Positions 1-9,047 of a DNA stretch of 64,000 nt are shown piece after piece. The stretch's first letter is position 1. Every line of letters begins with the position of its first letter. Location: positions 2,255,313 through 2,319,312 of the forward strand of contig CANLZI010000001.1 of assembly GCA_947495555.1 (NCBI GenBank), read 5' to 3'. Made by a program: the position numbers and the translations under genes. The notes under the pieces are model-generated. The model did not search any database. It was not told the DNA's origin and worked only from the letters and a program-made list of their open reading frames with translations. Source of the stretch: an uncultured Erythrobacter sp. GTDB taxonomy: Bacteria > Pseudomonadota > Alphaproteobacteria > Sphingomonadales > Sphingomonadaceae.

Positions 1-229
1 GACCAGCCCTAAACTTGCAATTGAAACCAGCTTACCAGCCCAATTGCCTTGTTTGGTGGCCACATTGGCTTGCTTTTGCGCCCATGCACGACTAGATCAC
101 CCGAGTCTTTCCGACATTGGAATCAGTTAGAGCCCCTCCCGGACCTTGTTCGGGGCGGCGCGAAACCCTACCTGAAAGCCAATTGCGGATTTGGCCGCAG
201 AGATATTTGAAGAACGAAAGAGGTCACCC

Positions 230-439
230 ATGGCCGAAGATAAAAAGCGCAAGACATCGCCAGCGGAATTCGTGAACCAAGTGCGCACGGAAACCAGCAA
301 GGTTGTGTGGCCCACACGTGAAGAGACGATCCGTACATCGATCTTCGTCTTTATCATGATGGTTATTTTGGCGCTGTTCTTCCTGGGGGTAGACACCCTT
401 TTCAACGGCGTTGTCCGTTGGTTGCTGACTTTGGCCTGA
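230..439 (+). CDS. secE: Preprotein translocase subunit SecE
   Basis: SecE is the small essential subunit that clamps SecY in the inner-membrane protein translocase. The 69-residue product has a charged N-terminus, the conserved amphipathic stretch with EFVNQVRTETSKVVWPTREE (about residues 13-32), and one C-terminal membrane helix (about 38-60), the normal layout for single-helix bacterial SecE. I chose the ATG at 230 because an AGAGG ribosome-binding site lies just ahead of it. An in-frame TTG at 191 would add 13 unconserved residues. It is followed by nusG 64 bp downstream, the classic secE-nusG arrangement. Confidence 0.95.
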   Translation: MAEDKKRKTSPAEFVNQVRTETSKVVWPTREETIRTSIFVFIMMVILALFFLGVDTLFNGVVRWLLTLA

Positions 440-503
440 TCGCCAAGACCACAAAAACCGTTCTTATTTGCATTTAGATATTTGAGTTTAGACAGGGAAA
501 TTC

Positions 504-1040
504 ATGGCTCGCTGGTATATCATCCACGCCTATTCCGGCTTTGAAAACAAGGTCAAAGAAGCGATCATTTCCGAGGCCGAGCGTCTGGGATTGTCCGAAG
601 GGGTCGAAGAGGTTGAAGTGCCAACCGAGACCGTGACCGAAGTGAAGCGCGGCAAGAAGGTTCAAGTCGAGCGCAAATTTATGCCTGGCTATGTGCTGGC
701 AAAATTGCGGATGAATGATGACATTTATCACTTGGTCAAGAACACGCCCAAGGTCACCGGGTTTCTAGGTAACAATAACAAGCCTCAGCCGATCTCTGAA
801 AAAGAGGCCGCGCGCTATTTTGGCGGCGTTGCCGAAGCGCAATCTGCACCCAAGCGCGAAATCCATGTCGAATACGAAATTGGCGATTCCGTCAAAGTGC
901 TCGACGGACCCTTTGCCAGCTTCAACGGTGTGGTCGAGGAATTGGACTTCGACAAAGCCAAGGTCAAAGTATCGGTTTCGATCTTTGGCCGTGCAACGCC
1001 GGTTGAATTGGACTTTGAACAGGTCGAACTGGTCAAGTAA
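504..1040 (+). CDS. nusG: Transcription termination/antitermination factor NusG
   Basis: NusG binds RNA polymerase and couples it to Rho or to ribosomal protein S10. The 178-residue protein has the NGN domain at the N-terminus (MARWYIIHAYSGFENKV, then PGYVLAKL and VTGFLG) and a C-terminal KOW domain (GDSVKVLDGPFASFNGVVEE). Length and order are standard. The start is preceded by an ACAGGG ribosome-binding site. It is downstream of secE, but the next gene is an uncharacterised secreted protein instead of rplK, which is unusual. A weak inverted repeat follows the stop codon and may end the secE-nusG transcript. Confidence 0.96.
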   Translation: MARWYIIHAYSGFENKVKEAIISEAERLGLSEGVEEVEVPTETVTEVKRGKKVQVERKFMPGYVLAKLRMNDDIYHLVKNTPKVTGFLGNNNKPQPISEKEAARYFGGVAEAQSAPKREIHVEYEIGDSVKVLDGPFASFNGVVEELDFDKAKVKVSVSIFGRATPVELDFEQVELVK

Positions 1041-1057
1041 CTGGTGCGCCGATTTCC

Positions 1058-1095
1058 CGCCGAGCGCCTGTCGTGCGTGTTCGGCGCGGCGTTTT
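1058..1095 (+). terminator. Possible terminator after nusG
   Basis: CGCCGA (1058-1063) pairs with TCGGCG (1081-1086), with some inner GC pairing, and is followed by a short GTTTT run. The hairpin is imperfect, so this is a weak call. It would separate secE-nusG from the inserted gene at 1190. Confidence 0.35.
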
Positions 1096-1189
1096 CGCGA
1101 ACAATTTAAACAGGTTTTGCCAGTTTCTGGCTAGCAACCCCAGCTTGCGGCGCTAATATCTGCGCCGTGATAATTAGGGGTATGCATCA

Positions 1190-2092
1190 ATGAAAAAAGT
1201 CTTTTTTGTTTTGCCCGCTGCCGGGCTGTTGGCATCTGTTGTTCCGGCATCACCGGCGCAGGCACAGGCGTGGATCGGCCAAGTTGTGGGCGACATGATG
1301 GCGCAGCAAGCTGCTGCTGCGGCCGAGGCTTCCTGCATGGCGGGTGACGCACCCCCTGCAGACGAAATCTTGGAAGCGATGACGCCCTCCAACCAACAAC
1401 TCCAGAACTATTTTTCGGCTATGCAAGCGGGCAATCAGCCTCGCTCTGCCTTCTTCGCAATCGACAAGCGCACGGCATGGACCCACGGTGATGTGAGCCT
1501 GGACCGCAATTCGATTGACCAAGGCAATGATGCTCTTGCGGCGGCTGGCAACACGCTTGACTCTGAGCCCTTCGATTTTGTCAGATCTTTCAGAGATGCG
1601 ACTGCATACGGACAATGGCCAGTACGTGATGAGGCCGGTCAAATTGTCGGCGTATATAATGCATTCTTTGTCCGGAAACTTGGCGATTGGAAGCTGCGCA
1701 CGCTGACTTTGGAAAATTCCGAGAAGTATAGCGGTCCGATCGCACAATTCTGTCACAAGCCGGGCGATGTTTTGCCCTATCGCTTGGAAAGCTCAGCCAA
1801 TTTGATGGAATGGCATGGCAATCGGCTGACCAAGGCGGAGGCAAAACACGCCAAGGCCCTGGAAAAGCAAGCCAAATACGAAGCTAAGCTCGCAGAAAAG
1901 CCCGACTCTTCACGCGCCAAAGAACGCCTCGCAAGTGCCCGTGCAAAGACCGAGAAATGGGCTGGTGAAATCATTGAACGTAAGACCGCCCGCGACAAAG
2001 CCGCTGCGGATCACGAAGCAGCTTTGGCTGACCAAGCGAATCTTCCCTTGCTCAAAGAAGAGGCCAAAGCAAAGCTGGGGATGGCTAGCTGA
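1190..2092 (+). CDS. Secreted coiled-coil protein of unknown function
   Basis: I do not recognise the family. The 300-residue product begins with a clear Sec signal peptide (MKKVFFVLPAAGLLASVVPA, cleavage probably after AQA near residue 26). A central globular part (about 60-190) contains the only two cysteines of the mature protein, in ASCMAG and AQFCHK, which could form a disulfide in the periplasm. The C-terminal third (about 205-295) is a long Ala/Lys/Glu-rich helix with heptad character, probably a coiled coil. The gene has its own leader of about 150 bp after nusG and sits inside the secE-nusG-rplK-rplA block, where a cell-envelope gene is not expected. The function is unknown. Confidence 0.8.
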   Translation: MKKVFFVLPAAGLLASVVPASPAQAQAWIGQVVGDMMAQQAAAAAEASCMAGDAPPADEILEAMTPSNQQLQNYFSAMQAGNQPRSAFFAIDKRTAWTHGDVSLDRNSIDQGNDALAAAGNTLDSEPFDFVRSFRDATAYGQWPVRDEAGQIVGVYNAFFVRKLGDWKLRTLTLENSEKYSGPIAQFCHKPGDVLPYRLESSANLMEWHGNRLTKAEAKHAKALEKQAKYEAKLAEKPDSSRAKERLASARAKTEKWAGEIIERKTARDKAAADHEAALADQANLPLLKEEAKAKLGMAS

Positions 2093-2182
2093 AAGGTTTG
2101 CTCGCAGGCCATGCTGTTCAGCTATTGCCTGACCTTCGCGGGCACATATTGCTTGCATGATGCGGCAAAAACGCTAAATGCG

Positions 2183-2205
2183 CGCGATCCCTTCGGGGTA
2201 TCGCG
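2183..2205 (+). other. Hairpin in the rplK leader region
   Basis: CGCGAT (2183-2188) and ATCGCG (2200-2205) pair, with CCC/GGG inside and a TTC loop, giving a stable stem of about 9 bp between the stop of the upstream gene and rplK. No T-run follows, so it is not an obvious terminator. It may be part of the 5' leader of the rplKA mRNA, where L1 autoregulation normally acts, but I cannot identify an L1 site by eye. Confidence 0.3.
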
Positions 2206-2314
2206 TGGAAGGCGGGCCAGAGCAATCGGCGCCTGCTGTTTGACCACTTAACATGAGAACTATTTGTCTTCGCCATCGAGCGGGGCGGTTCGACAGTGTG
2301 AAAGGAGGCCATCA

Positions 2315-2746
2315 ATGGCCAAGAAAATCGAAGGCTATATTAAGCTGCAAGTGCCTGCGGGCACCGCAAACCCATCACCACCGATTGGTCCTGCGCTGGG
2401 TCAGCGCGGCGTCAACATCATGGAATTCTGTAAGGCGTTTAACGCTGCAACGCAGGATCTTGAGAAGAACGCTCCGATCCCGACAACGATCACCGTGTAT
2501 GCGGACCGTTCGTTCAGCTTCACCACCAAAACCCCGCCTGCCTCATACTACCTGAAGAAAGCTGCCAAGCTTAAGTCAGGTTCGGGCGAGCCGGGCAAGG
2601 TTGTTGCTGGTTCGATCAAGAAGAGCGCCGTCAAGGAAATCGCTGAAGCCAAAATGGCTGACCTCAATGCGAATGATATTGATCAGGCTATGAAGATCAT
2701 CGAAGGCTCTGCGCGTTCGATGGGCCTCGAAGTGGTGGAGGGCTGA
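2315..2746 (+). CDS. rplK: 50S ribosomal protein L11
   Basis: L11 forms the GTPase-associated stalk base of the large subunit with 23S rRNA and is needed for the stringent response through RelA. The 143-residue product carries the L11 signature: the Pro-rich N-domain hinge ([20 protein letters not shown]), then [13 protein letters not shown], and a C-terminal RNA-binding domain with [12 protein letters not shown] and [12 protein letters not shown]. The ATG at 2315 is preceded by an excellent AAAGGAGG (2301-2308). The open frame extends upstream to 2264 but those residues are not part of L11. rplA follows 4 bp after the stop. Confidence 0.97.
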   Translation: MAKKIEGYIKLQVPAGTANPSPPIGPALGQRGVNIMEFCKAFNAATQDLEKNAPIPTTITVYADRSFSFTTKTPPASYYLKKAAKLKSGSGEPGKVVAGSIKKSAVKEIAEAKMADLNANDIDQAMKIIEGSARSMGLEVVEG

Positions 2747-2750
2747 ACCA

Positions 2751-3443
2751 ATGGCTAAACAAACGAAAAAGCAGCAGGTTGTAGCCAAGCTCGACCGTGA
2801 AAAGCTCTACACCGTAGACGACGCTATCGCGACGCTGCGTGAGCACAAAGCGAAGTTTGATGAGACTGTCGAAATCGCGATCAATCTGGGTGTCGATCCA
2901 CGCCACGCTGACCAAATGGTTCGCGGCATGGTTGCTCTGCCATCAGGCACGGGCAAGGACGTCAAGGTTGCCGTATTTGCCAAAGGCGAAAATGCCGAAA
3001 AGGCAACGGCTGCTGGTGCTGACAAGGTCGGTGCTGAAGACCTGATGGAAGACATGCAGGCCGGCAATCTGGACTATGACCGCGTGATCGCAACGCCCGA
3101 TATGATGGGTGTTGTGGGCCGTTTGGGTAAGGTTCTTGGCCCCAAGGGTCTGATGCCAAACCCCAAGCTGGGAACTGTTACACCGAATGTGGAACAAGCC
3201 GTTAAGGACGCCAAGGGCGGCCAGGTTGAATTCCGCGTTGAGAAAAACGGCATCATCCATTCCGGCATCGGCAAGATGTCGTTCAAGGACGATGCGCTCA
3301 AGTCGAATTTCGAAGCAATCACTCAAGCTATCGTTAAGGCGAAGCCATCAGGTTCCAAGGGCAAATATGTCCAGAAGGTTTCTCTGACCTCGACCATGGG
3401 GCCAGGCCTGAAAATCGACCTGACGCAAATCGAAGGCGCTTGA
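2751..3443 (+). CDS. rplA: 50S ribosomal protein L1
   Basis: L1 builds the mobile L1 stalk at the ribosomal E site and typically represses its own rplKA mRNA. The 230-residue protein is of standard length and includes the conserved second-domain segment with [20 protein letters not shown], then the [19 protein letters not shown] stretch and a C-terminal [12 protein letters not shown]. It starts 4 bp after rplK, so the two are co-transcribed. rplJ, rplL and rpoB do not follow, as the operon ends at a strong hairpin terminator and an opposing gene. Confidence 0.97.
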   Translation: MAKQTKKQQVVAKLDREKLYTVDDAIATLREHKAKFDETVEIAINLGVDPRHADQMVRGMVALPSGTGKDVKVAVFAKGENAEKATAAGADKVGAEDLMEDMQAGNLDYDRVIATPDMMGVVGRLGKVLGPKGLMPNPKLGTVTPNVEQAVKDAKGGQVEFRVEKNGIIHSGIGKMSFKDDALKSNFEAITQAIVKAKPSGSKGKYVQKVSLTSTMGPGLKIDLTQIEGA

Positions 3444-3500
3444 TGCGCCAACGGACCGTTTGGAAAACCACTTTCTTATTGGGAAAGTGACAGACACAAG

Positions 3501-3537
3501 AGGGGCTCTTTCCAGAAACGGAAGGAGCCCCTTTCTT
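3501..3537 (+). terminator. Rho-independent terminator of rplKA
   Basis: A 13-bp stem (3501-3513 with 3520-3532, one G-T wobble) has a 6-nt loop AGAAAC and is followed by TTCTT. It lies between convergent rplA and the DUF2339 gene. A smaller stem CACTTTC/GAAAGTG sits just upstream at about 3471-3489. Confidence 0.85.
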
Positions 3538-3546
3538 ATGCGTCGG

Positions 3547-6498
3547 TTATGCGGCGCGCTCGCTTTTCAATTGCCGTGTATAGAACCAGCCAATGCCGAT
3601 CAGGCTAAAGCCTAGCGCCATAAAGCTGGCGATGCGCAGCAAGCCGTCCAATCCGGCGGCATCGATCAGGAACACCTTGGCGACAGCCATCAACATCAGC
3701 ACCAGCGATCCGACCCGCCAACTGCGCAGACCTTGTCTGCTGCCCCACCACAGGAAGCCCAGCGCGAGGAATATGCCGAGCAACGACAAAAGCAGACTTT
3801 CGGTTTGGCCGATTGGGACCTGGCTGAGCAGCGATCGAGCAAAGATATGTCGCAGCAGGCTGGCGGCCATCAACGCAAGCAAGCCCATCATCATCCCATC
3901 GATCGCTATGCGCAGCACATGGGGGCCGGTGTCAGGGATCAACCGTCTTCCCATCACCAGCGCAGCTAGAGCTACACCATAGGCTGGTGTAATCCAGTTC
4001 ATGATTGGTAGACTGCCGACGTGTTGGGTGTCCCACAGGGGATTGTGCAGCATCAGAGTGAACCATGCGAAATGCCCCAGTGCGGCGATGATCAAACAAA
4101 TGCTGGCCGCTCTCGCCAGTCGATCCGTACCAAATTTCTGCACCACCATCGCTGCGCCCAGCAAGAGAGCCTGCCAGACGGTTCGTTCTGCCATGCCCAA
4201 CAATTCGAAACTGGCAATGCTCGATATGTTCCAAGCACCTTTATAAAGGCTGTGAACGCCGATCAGCGCCACCGCGCTCGCGCCGCCAACCAATGCCATG
4301 CGCACCCGCCCAGGCAGAGCGCCATGCCGCCAAGCGATTAGTCCTGCGGCCACTGCTGCTGGCGCGACAATTCTGAGCAAATCGGCTGCCGAGATTGCAT
4401 CGGGTGCCAGAAATTCAATGCCAGCCAAAGCGACCAGCGCGGCGGCACACCAACCAAACAGAGGCTCCAGCGCCCAAAGGCCAGCAATGGCTAGCAAGGT
4501 ACCCCAGCCAGCGTTCTCTTCCCGGCGCCATTCGGCCACCGCCACCGCGCCCGCTGCAGCCACCCAGGCTAGAGCGTCGCCCGGAATGAGTTGCGCCACC
4601 AGGCCATAGGCGAACAAAGCCGCCAATCCGCTGGCCACCTGTCGTGTCTGATGGCCAGCCAATGTGAACCATAGCGCCAGCATCGCCGCGAGAACGGCTC
4701 CCCAGCGCAAAATGGCCTGGAGGATATCGGTTTCGCGATAGTAATTGCCCAACAGTTCTAGCTCGTCTTCAAAGCCAGGTGATCCAACCAACAGCAGCAC
4801 GGTCACAATGGCTCCGGCCCATGCCATCAGTCGCAGCGGCGTTTGCTGGCGTTGGTGGAGCAATGCGGCCAATCCCAGGGCAATTGCTGCACCCGCCACA
4901 GGGGACAACCATCCCGGCGTGATGATCAACATAGCCCCCAAGGCCAGCAAGCCTGCGCTGGGCAATTGCGCCAATGTTTGCGGCATGCCCAACGTTTCAT
5001 CGCTGCGCCAGCTGAGCGCAAAGCTGGCGGCTGGGAAAACAGCCATCGCCGCAAAGGAAAGGCCCAACTGGATATCGCTAGGTCCATCTCCAAAGAAGGC
5101 AAACCGGGCATAGGTCACTATGCCACCGAGCAGCGCGAAGACCGACAGTTGCACAAGACCGAGCAAGGTGGATTCGCCGCGCCACTGTAGGGCTAAGGGA
5201 ACGCCCGCAAAGATCAGCAATTGCGCAGCACATACCGCGGCAAAATGGGTTGGATCCGGATCGGGCCAAAAGGCCAACAGCCACAGTCCAATTGCCGCCG
5301 CAACCGCGCTTCCTGCGCGCAAGGTTGGATTGCGCCAACCCAACATGGCGAGCGCACCGGCGATCAACAAGTACAATCCCCATGTCAGGAAAGAGTATCC
5401 TCCCTCATCGACCAGGTAAGCCATTTGCAAAGTGGCAATCGCTCCGGCTCCAATCTGGGGCAGGCCGGGGCCGCTCCGGATGCCCATAAAGGCGGGCAGA
5501 ACTGTGCCAATCACGATCAAATAGCCGCCAAAGGCCAGAACATCAGACGTGCTCTCGATCCCGCCCAACATCATCAGGACACCCCAACCCAGGCCCGCTG
5601 CCATTGCGACAAAGCCCAGCCATGACCTTCCTTGTCGTTGACCAGTCCAGGCCAGCCCTCCGGTAACAAGGGCCAGATACAGCGCCAGCAGCGGGATATT
5701 GGCTCCGTCGCTGTCGACCAGCATTGGGGCGGCAAAACCGCCCACCAAGCCAACGATGGCGCAGGGCAATCCAAACCTGTTCGACAAGGCAATGGCAGCC
5801 GCCGTGACTGCCGCCAATCCCACGAATGCAGCGCCCGCACCGATCAAGCCATAGCCCGATCCTGCCAGATAAAAGCTGCCGAAAAGCGTGGCCAATCCCG
5901 CACCGGCCAAGGCTTGGCGAACGCGTTCGTCACGCAGTTTTAGCTCAAAGCGATAGGCCGCTTCTGCCCCTGCGATCAGGCCTAGGCCGAACAGGATGCT
6001 GAGCAAAACACGCACGCGTGGTGTGATCAGACCGGCTTCGATTGAATAGCGGACGAGGAATATGCCCGATATGGCGAGCGCGATCCCGCCCGCCCAAATC
6101 GGCAAGCGACGGCCAAAGATATCTTCAAAGTCGAACTGGAAACGCGGTGGCTTGTCGTCTGCCAAATCGGCCTGTTCCTGCGTCACCGCAGGCTGCGGGT
6201 CTGCTTCCCAAGCTTGCTGGGAAGCAGACGGCTCGACCAATTCAGGTGCGGGCTCTGCCAGCGGTCCTGGTTCTGATGTCGGCAAGGGACTGGCCGGACT
6301 GGCCATCGGATCGAAGGAAGGTTCACTCGTTGCGGAATCAGCCCGATCTTCCGCCACATCGGGGGCGGAGGCGGCTAATGCTGGTGGCGAGTATTCGCGG
6401 CTCTCCAATTGGGACAGGCGTCTTTCAAGGCCCTTGAAGCGGTCCCATAACAGCGCGAAGCCACCGATCAGAACTGCAATGAGCACAAATTCCAGCAT
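3547..6498 (-). CDS. DUF2339 polytopic membrane protein
   Basis: This 983-residue protein matches the DUF2339 family of very large bacterial inner-membrane proteins whose function is not established. Residues 1-20 are a membrane segment, followed by a short coiled-coil motif (LERRLSQLESRE), then a Pro/Ala/Glu-rich linker to about residue 120 that probably faces the cytoplasm. After FEDIFGRRLPIWAGGIALAI the remainder is an almost unbroken series of hydrophobic helices rich in Gly and Ala, more than 20 by eye. The gene stands alone, convergent with rplKA. Length and architecture fit the family; no catalytic motif is visible. Confidence 0.85.
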   Translation of the reverse strand: MLEFVLIAVLIGGFALLWDRFKGLERRLSQLESREYSPPALAASAPDVAEDRADSATSEPSFDPMASPASPLPTSEPGPLAEPAPELVEPSASQQAWEADPQPAVTQEQADLADDKPPRFQFDFEDIFGRRLPIWAGGIALAISGIFLVRYSIEAGLITPRVRVLLSILFGLGLIAGAEAAYRFELKLRDERVRQALAGAGLATLFGSFYLAGSGYGLIGAGAAFVGLAAVTAAAIALSNRFGLPCAIVGLVGGFAAPMLVDSDGANIPLLALYLALVTGGLAWTGQRQGRSWLGFVAMAAGLGWGVLMMLGGIESTSDVLAFGGYLIVIGTVLPAFMGIRSGPGLPQIGAGAIATLQMAYLVDEGGYSFLTWGLYLLIAGALAMLGWRNPTLRAGSAVAAAIGLWLLAFWPDPDPTHFAAVCAAQLLIFAGVPLALQWRGESTLLGLVQLSVFALLGGIVTYARFAFFGDGPSDIQLGLSFAAMAVFPAASFALSWRSDETLGMPQTLAQLPSAGLLALGAMLIITPGWLSPVAGAAIALGLAALLHQRQQTPLRLMAWAGAIVTVLLLVGSPGFEDELELLGNYYRETDILQAILRWGAVLAAMLALWFTLAGHQTRQVASGLAALFAYGLVAQLIPGDALAWVAAAGAVAVAEWRREENAGWGTLLAIAGLWALEPLFGWCAAALVALAGIEFLAPDAISAADLLRIVAPAAVAAGLIAWRHGALPGRVRMALVGGASAVALIGVHSLYKGAWNISSIASFELLGMAERTVWQALLLGAAMVVQKFGTDRLARAASICLIIAALGHFAWFTLMLHNPLWDTQHVGSLPIMNWITPAYGVALAALVMGRRLIPDTGPHVLRIAIDGMMMGLLALMAASLLRHIFARSLLSQVPIGQTESLLLSLLGIFLALGFLWWGSRQGLRSWRVGSLVLMLMAVAKVFLIDAAGLDGLLRIASFMALGFSLIGIGWFYTRQLKSERAA

Positions 6499-6626
6499 GC
6501 CTATCCCCTTGGCCGGAAGGATAGGGAATTACGGCCCAGTGGAAAGGGGAATATTTCTTGTGATGCAGTCAAACCCGTTCCAGCTGCCCATTGGTGTCGG
6601 CCAGAATTTGTTGATTGTGCGGGGGA

Positions 6627-7388
6627 CTAGATCCCGCCGGGGGTGAAATCAAAGCCGTTGGTCGCCAATCCATCGCACAAGGTATCAACGCAGCTTTGCA
6701 GCGTTTCCTTGTCGGTCGACCGGATGACGAAATTGGCGCCAACTTTCCCCTCTCGAAAGAAGGGATAGCTGCCGATCTGGCAATTTTCGTGGGCCTCTTC
6801 TGCTTCGCGCAACAAGCCTGCGACCTCGCTTTCAGCGACCCAGCACCCGATCGTCTCGGCCAGCAAGGGCGCGCCGCCCTCCAACTCTCCAGTCAACGCA
6901 TCCAGCATGCCCGCGGTGATATGCGGTACACCGGCCATCAGGTGAACATTGCCCAGTTTGATGCCGGGCGCCCCCGACATGCGATTGGGGATCAATTCAG
7001 CGCCTTGCGGCACCCGCGCCATACGCAGGCGGCCTTCGGTCAGCCCGCCCTTATCGGCATAGTATTTTTCCAAGATCCCGCGCGCTGTGGGATGGACCAC
7101 AACCGGCAAATCCAGCGCCTTGGCCACGGCATCAACCGTGATGTCATCATGGGTGGGGCCAATTCCGCCGGTGGTGAACAGATAGTCATTCTCGGCCCGC
7201 AGCGCGTTTACCGCTTCGACAATTTTGTCGATCACATCGGGAACCACGCGCACTTCGGCCAAACGAATGCCTTGCACCTGCAACCAGGATGCAACCTGCG
7301 CAATGTTCTTGTCATGGGTCCGGCCGGACAGGATCTCGTCGCCAATGACGACCAAACCCGCAGTCCAGATTTTGTCAGGTGAGCTCAT
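6627..7388 (-). CDS. CinA-type competence/damage-inducible protein A, molybdopterin-binding fold
   Basis: The 253-residue product is the N-terminal MoaB/MogA-like (MoCF-biosynthesis) domain of the CinA family, without the C-terminal nicotinamide-nucleotide amidase domain that full-length CinA has. Visible motifs are the opening VVIGDEILSGRTHDKN and the MoCF loop GGIGPTHDD (residues 74-82), followed by ARVPQGAELI and NVHLMAGVPHI. Stand-alone proteins of this kind are common in alphaproteobacteria. Their substrate is not settled, with nucleotide-sugar or pyridine-nucleotide pyrophosphatase activity proposed for relatives. Its neighbours on both sides are unrelated. Confidence 0.88.
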   Translation of the reverse strand: MSSPDKIWTAGLVVIGDEILSGRTHDKNIAQVASWLQVQGIRLAEVRVVPDVIDKIVEAVNALRAENDYLFTTGGIGPTHDDITVDAVAKALDLPVVVHPTARGILEKYYADKGGLTEGRLRMARVPQGAELIPNRMSGAPGIKLGNVHLMAGVPHITAGMLDALTGELEGGAPLLAETIGCWVAESEVAGLLREAEEAHENCQIGSYPFFREGKVGANFVIRSTDKETLQSCVDTLCDGLATNGFDFTPGGI

Positions 7389-7421
7389 AGCATGCGCTGT
7401 AAGCGATTGCGCCGCAGGATG

Positions 7422-8936
7422 CTACTCCGCAGCTTCCAATTGCGGTGCATCTTTGGCCTCAGCCGATTGGCAGGGATTGCTGAAGCGCAGGCATCCGTCT
7501 TCCAAAGCAGCGGTGCGCATTATCTTGCGGTCGCGGACATATTCTTGGCTAAGCCGCCAAGGGTAGCCCATCGCATTGCGCGGCATGATGTGCTTGGAAC
7601 GCTGGATATAACCGGAGGAGAAATCAAAGATGTCATCTTCTTCCAGTTCAGCCTCAGCATCCTTGGTCAAAATTGGTTCTGCGACCGGCGAGCCGCTGAC
7701 CTTCATGTGGTTCAAGACCCGGCACACATATTCGGATACCAAATCGCTTCTGAGGGTCCAACTGGCATTGAGATAGCCGAACACGCCAGCTAGGTTTGGC
7801 ACATTCGAGAACATGCAACTCATGTAATAAAAGCGGTCTGAGAAATCGACTCGTTCACCTTCGACGCTGATGTCGATTTTTCCTGCAACCGCCATGCTCA
7901 AGCCTGTTGCAGTTACGATGATGTCCGCATCCAGAAGTTCGCCAGATTTCAAGCGAACGCCCGCTGCTTCGAACCCAGCGATATGGCCCGTTTTTACTGA
8001 GGCCTTCTTGTTTTTTACGGCGTCGAAAAAGTCGGCGTCAGGCACCAGGCACAGGCGCTGTTCCCATGGGTTATAGGGCGGGGTGAAATCGGCTTTATCA
8101 TAATTCCCCACTCCGAGATTTTCATCGAGACCTTTTCGCAGCGCCTTTATCGCCTTCTCAGGCTTGTTCCGGGCCACCTTAAAGGTGAAATCCTGCATCC
8201 GGATATTCTTCCACCGGGTTATCGCATAGGCAATTTTCTCTGGCAGAATCTTGCGCAAGGTGTTCGCAAATTTATCGCGCGCATCTCGCGAGATCATCCA
8301 AGTTGGAGTGCGCTGGAGCATGGTAATGTGCTCGGCCTGCTCGGCCATAGCAGGAACGATCGTGACCGCGGTTGCGCCCGATCCCACCACCACTACTTTC
8401 TTGCCGGAATAGTCCAGATTATCTGGCCAGAATTGCGGGTGCAGAACCTGACCCTCATATGCGCTGAAATCGAACCCCGCGTCATAGGGATCGTCATAAT
8501 CATAATAGCCAGAACCCAAGAACAGGAATCCTGCCTTCAATGACCGCTTCGTTCCGTCGCTGGCTTCAATCTCGACATGCCAGCAAGCATCTTCGCGCCG
8601 GAAATCGGTGCTAACCACTTTCTCGCCAAACCGGATATTCGGGCGGATATCGCGTTCATCAACGATCCGATTGAGGTACTCCAAGATGGAAGGTGCATCT
8701 GCGATGCTCTTCTCATGTGTCCAAGGCTCAAACGAGAATCCTAGAGTGTGCATATCGCTGTCCGAACGAATGCCGGGATATCGGAACAGATCCCATGTGC
8801 CGCCCAGGTTTTCACGTCGCTCAACAATGGCATAGCTATGGCCTGGCGCACTCATCTGCATATGCGCAGCCATTCCAATGCCGGAAATACCCGCTCCGAC
8901 GATCAATACATCGACATCTGTCTGCACTGTGGCCAT
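7422..8936 (-). CDS. Flavin-containing (Baeyer-Villiger-type) monooxygenase
   Basis: This NADPH- and FAD-dependent oxygenase of 504 residues probably inserts oxygen next to a ketone, giving an ester or lactone. The FAD Rossmann motif GAGISGIG is at residues 14-21. The Baeyer-Villiger fingerprint is present as YEGQVLHPQFWP (160-171), with Tyr in place of the usual Phe, and the second dinucleotide motif GSGATA is at 185-190. The start at 8936 is preceded by AGGAGAG; the open frame runs further upstream but without support. It is divergent from a TonB-dependent receptor and near an acyl-CoA degradation locus, which suggests use of an imported hydrophobic compound. The substrate cannot be read from the sequence. 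Confidence 0.88.
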   Translation of the reverse strand: MATVQTDVDVLIVGAGISGIGMAAHMQMSAPGHSYAIVERRENLGGTWDLFRYPGIRSDSDMHTLGFSFEPWTHEKSIADAPSILEYLNRIVDERDIRPNIRFGEKVVSTDFRREDACWHVEIEASDGTKRSLKAGFLFLGSGYYDYDDPYDAGFDFSAYEGQVLHPQFWPDNLDYSGKKVVVVGSGATAVTIVPAMAEQAEHITMLQRTPTWMISRDARDKFANTLRKILPEKIAYAITRWKNIRMQDFTFKVARNKPEKAIKALRKGLDENLGVGNYDKADFTPPYNPWEQRLCLVPDADFFDAVKNKKASVKTGHIAGFEAAGVRLKSGELLDADIIVTATGLSMAVAGKIDISVEGERVDFSDRFYYMSCMFSNVPNLAGVFGYLNASWTLRSDLVSEYVCRVLNHMKVSGSPVAEPILTKDAEAELEEDDIFDFSSGYIQRSKHIMPRNAMGYPWRLSQEYVRDRKIMRTAALEDGCLRFSNPCQSAEAKDAPQLEAAE

Positions 8937-9047
8937 GGCCTTTTCTCTCCTAATTGACACCAATGTAAGCACAGCTCTGGCGCAAAAGCGAGTCTCAATA
9001 GCAATTTGCAACTGACTGTGATCGCAAGATCGGTTAGGGCGCGCGCC

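Noticed and set aside
1..229. Possible tRNA gene ahead of secE, as in many bacteria
   Set aside because: I looked for a tRNA-Trp-like sequence and found no acceptor/T-arm pattern or CCA end in these bases; the stretch holds no supported gene.
6062..6646. Long plus-strand open frame opposite the DUF2339 gene
   Set aside because: It is antisense to the Pro/Ala-rich linker of the DUF2339 protein; high GC in that linker keeps the frame open by chance.
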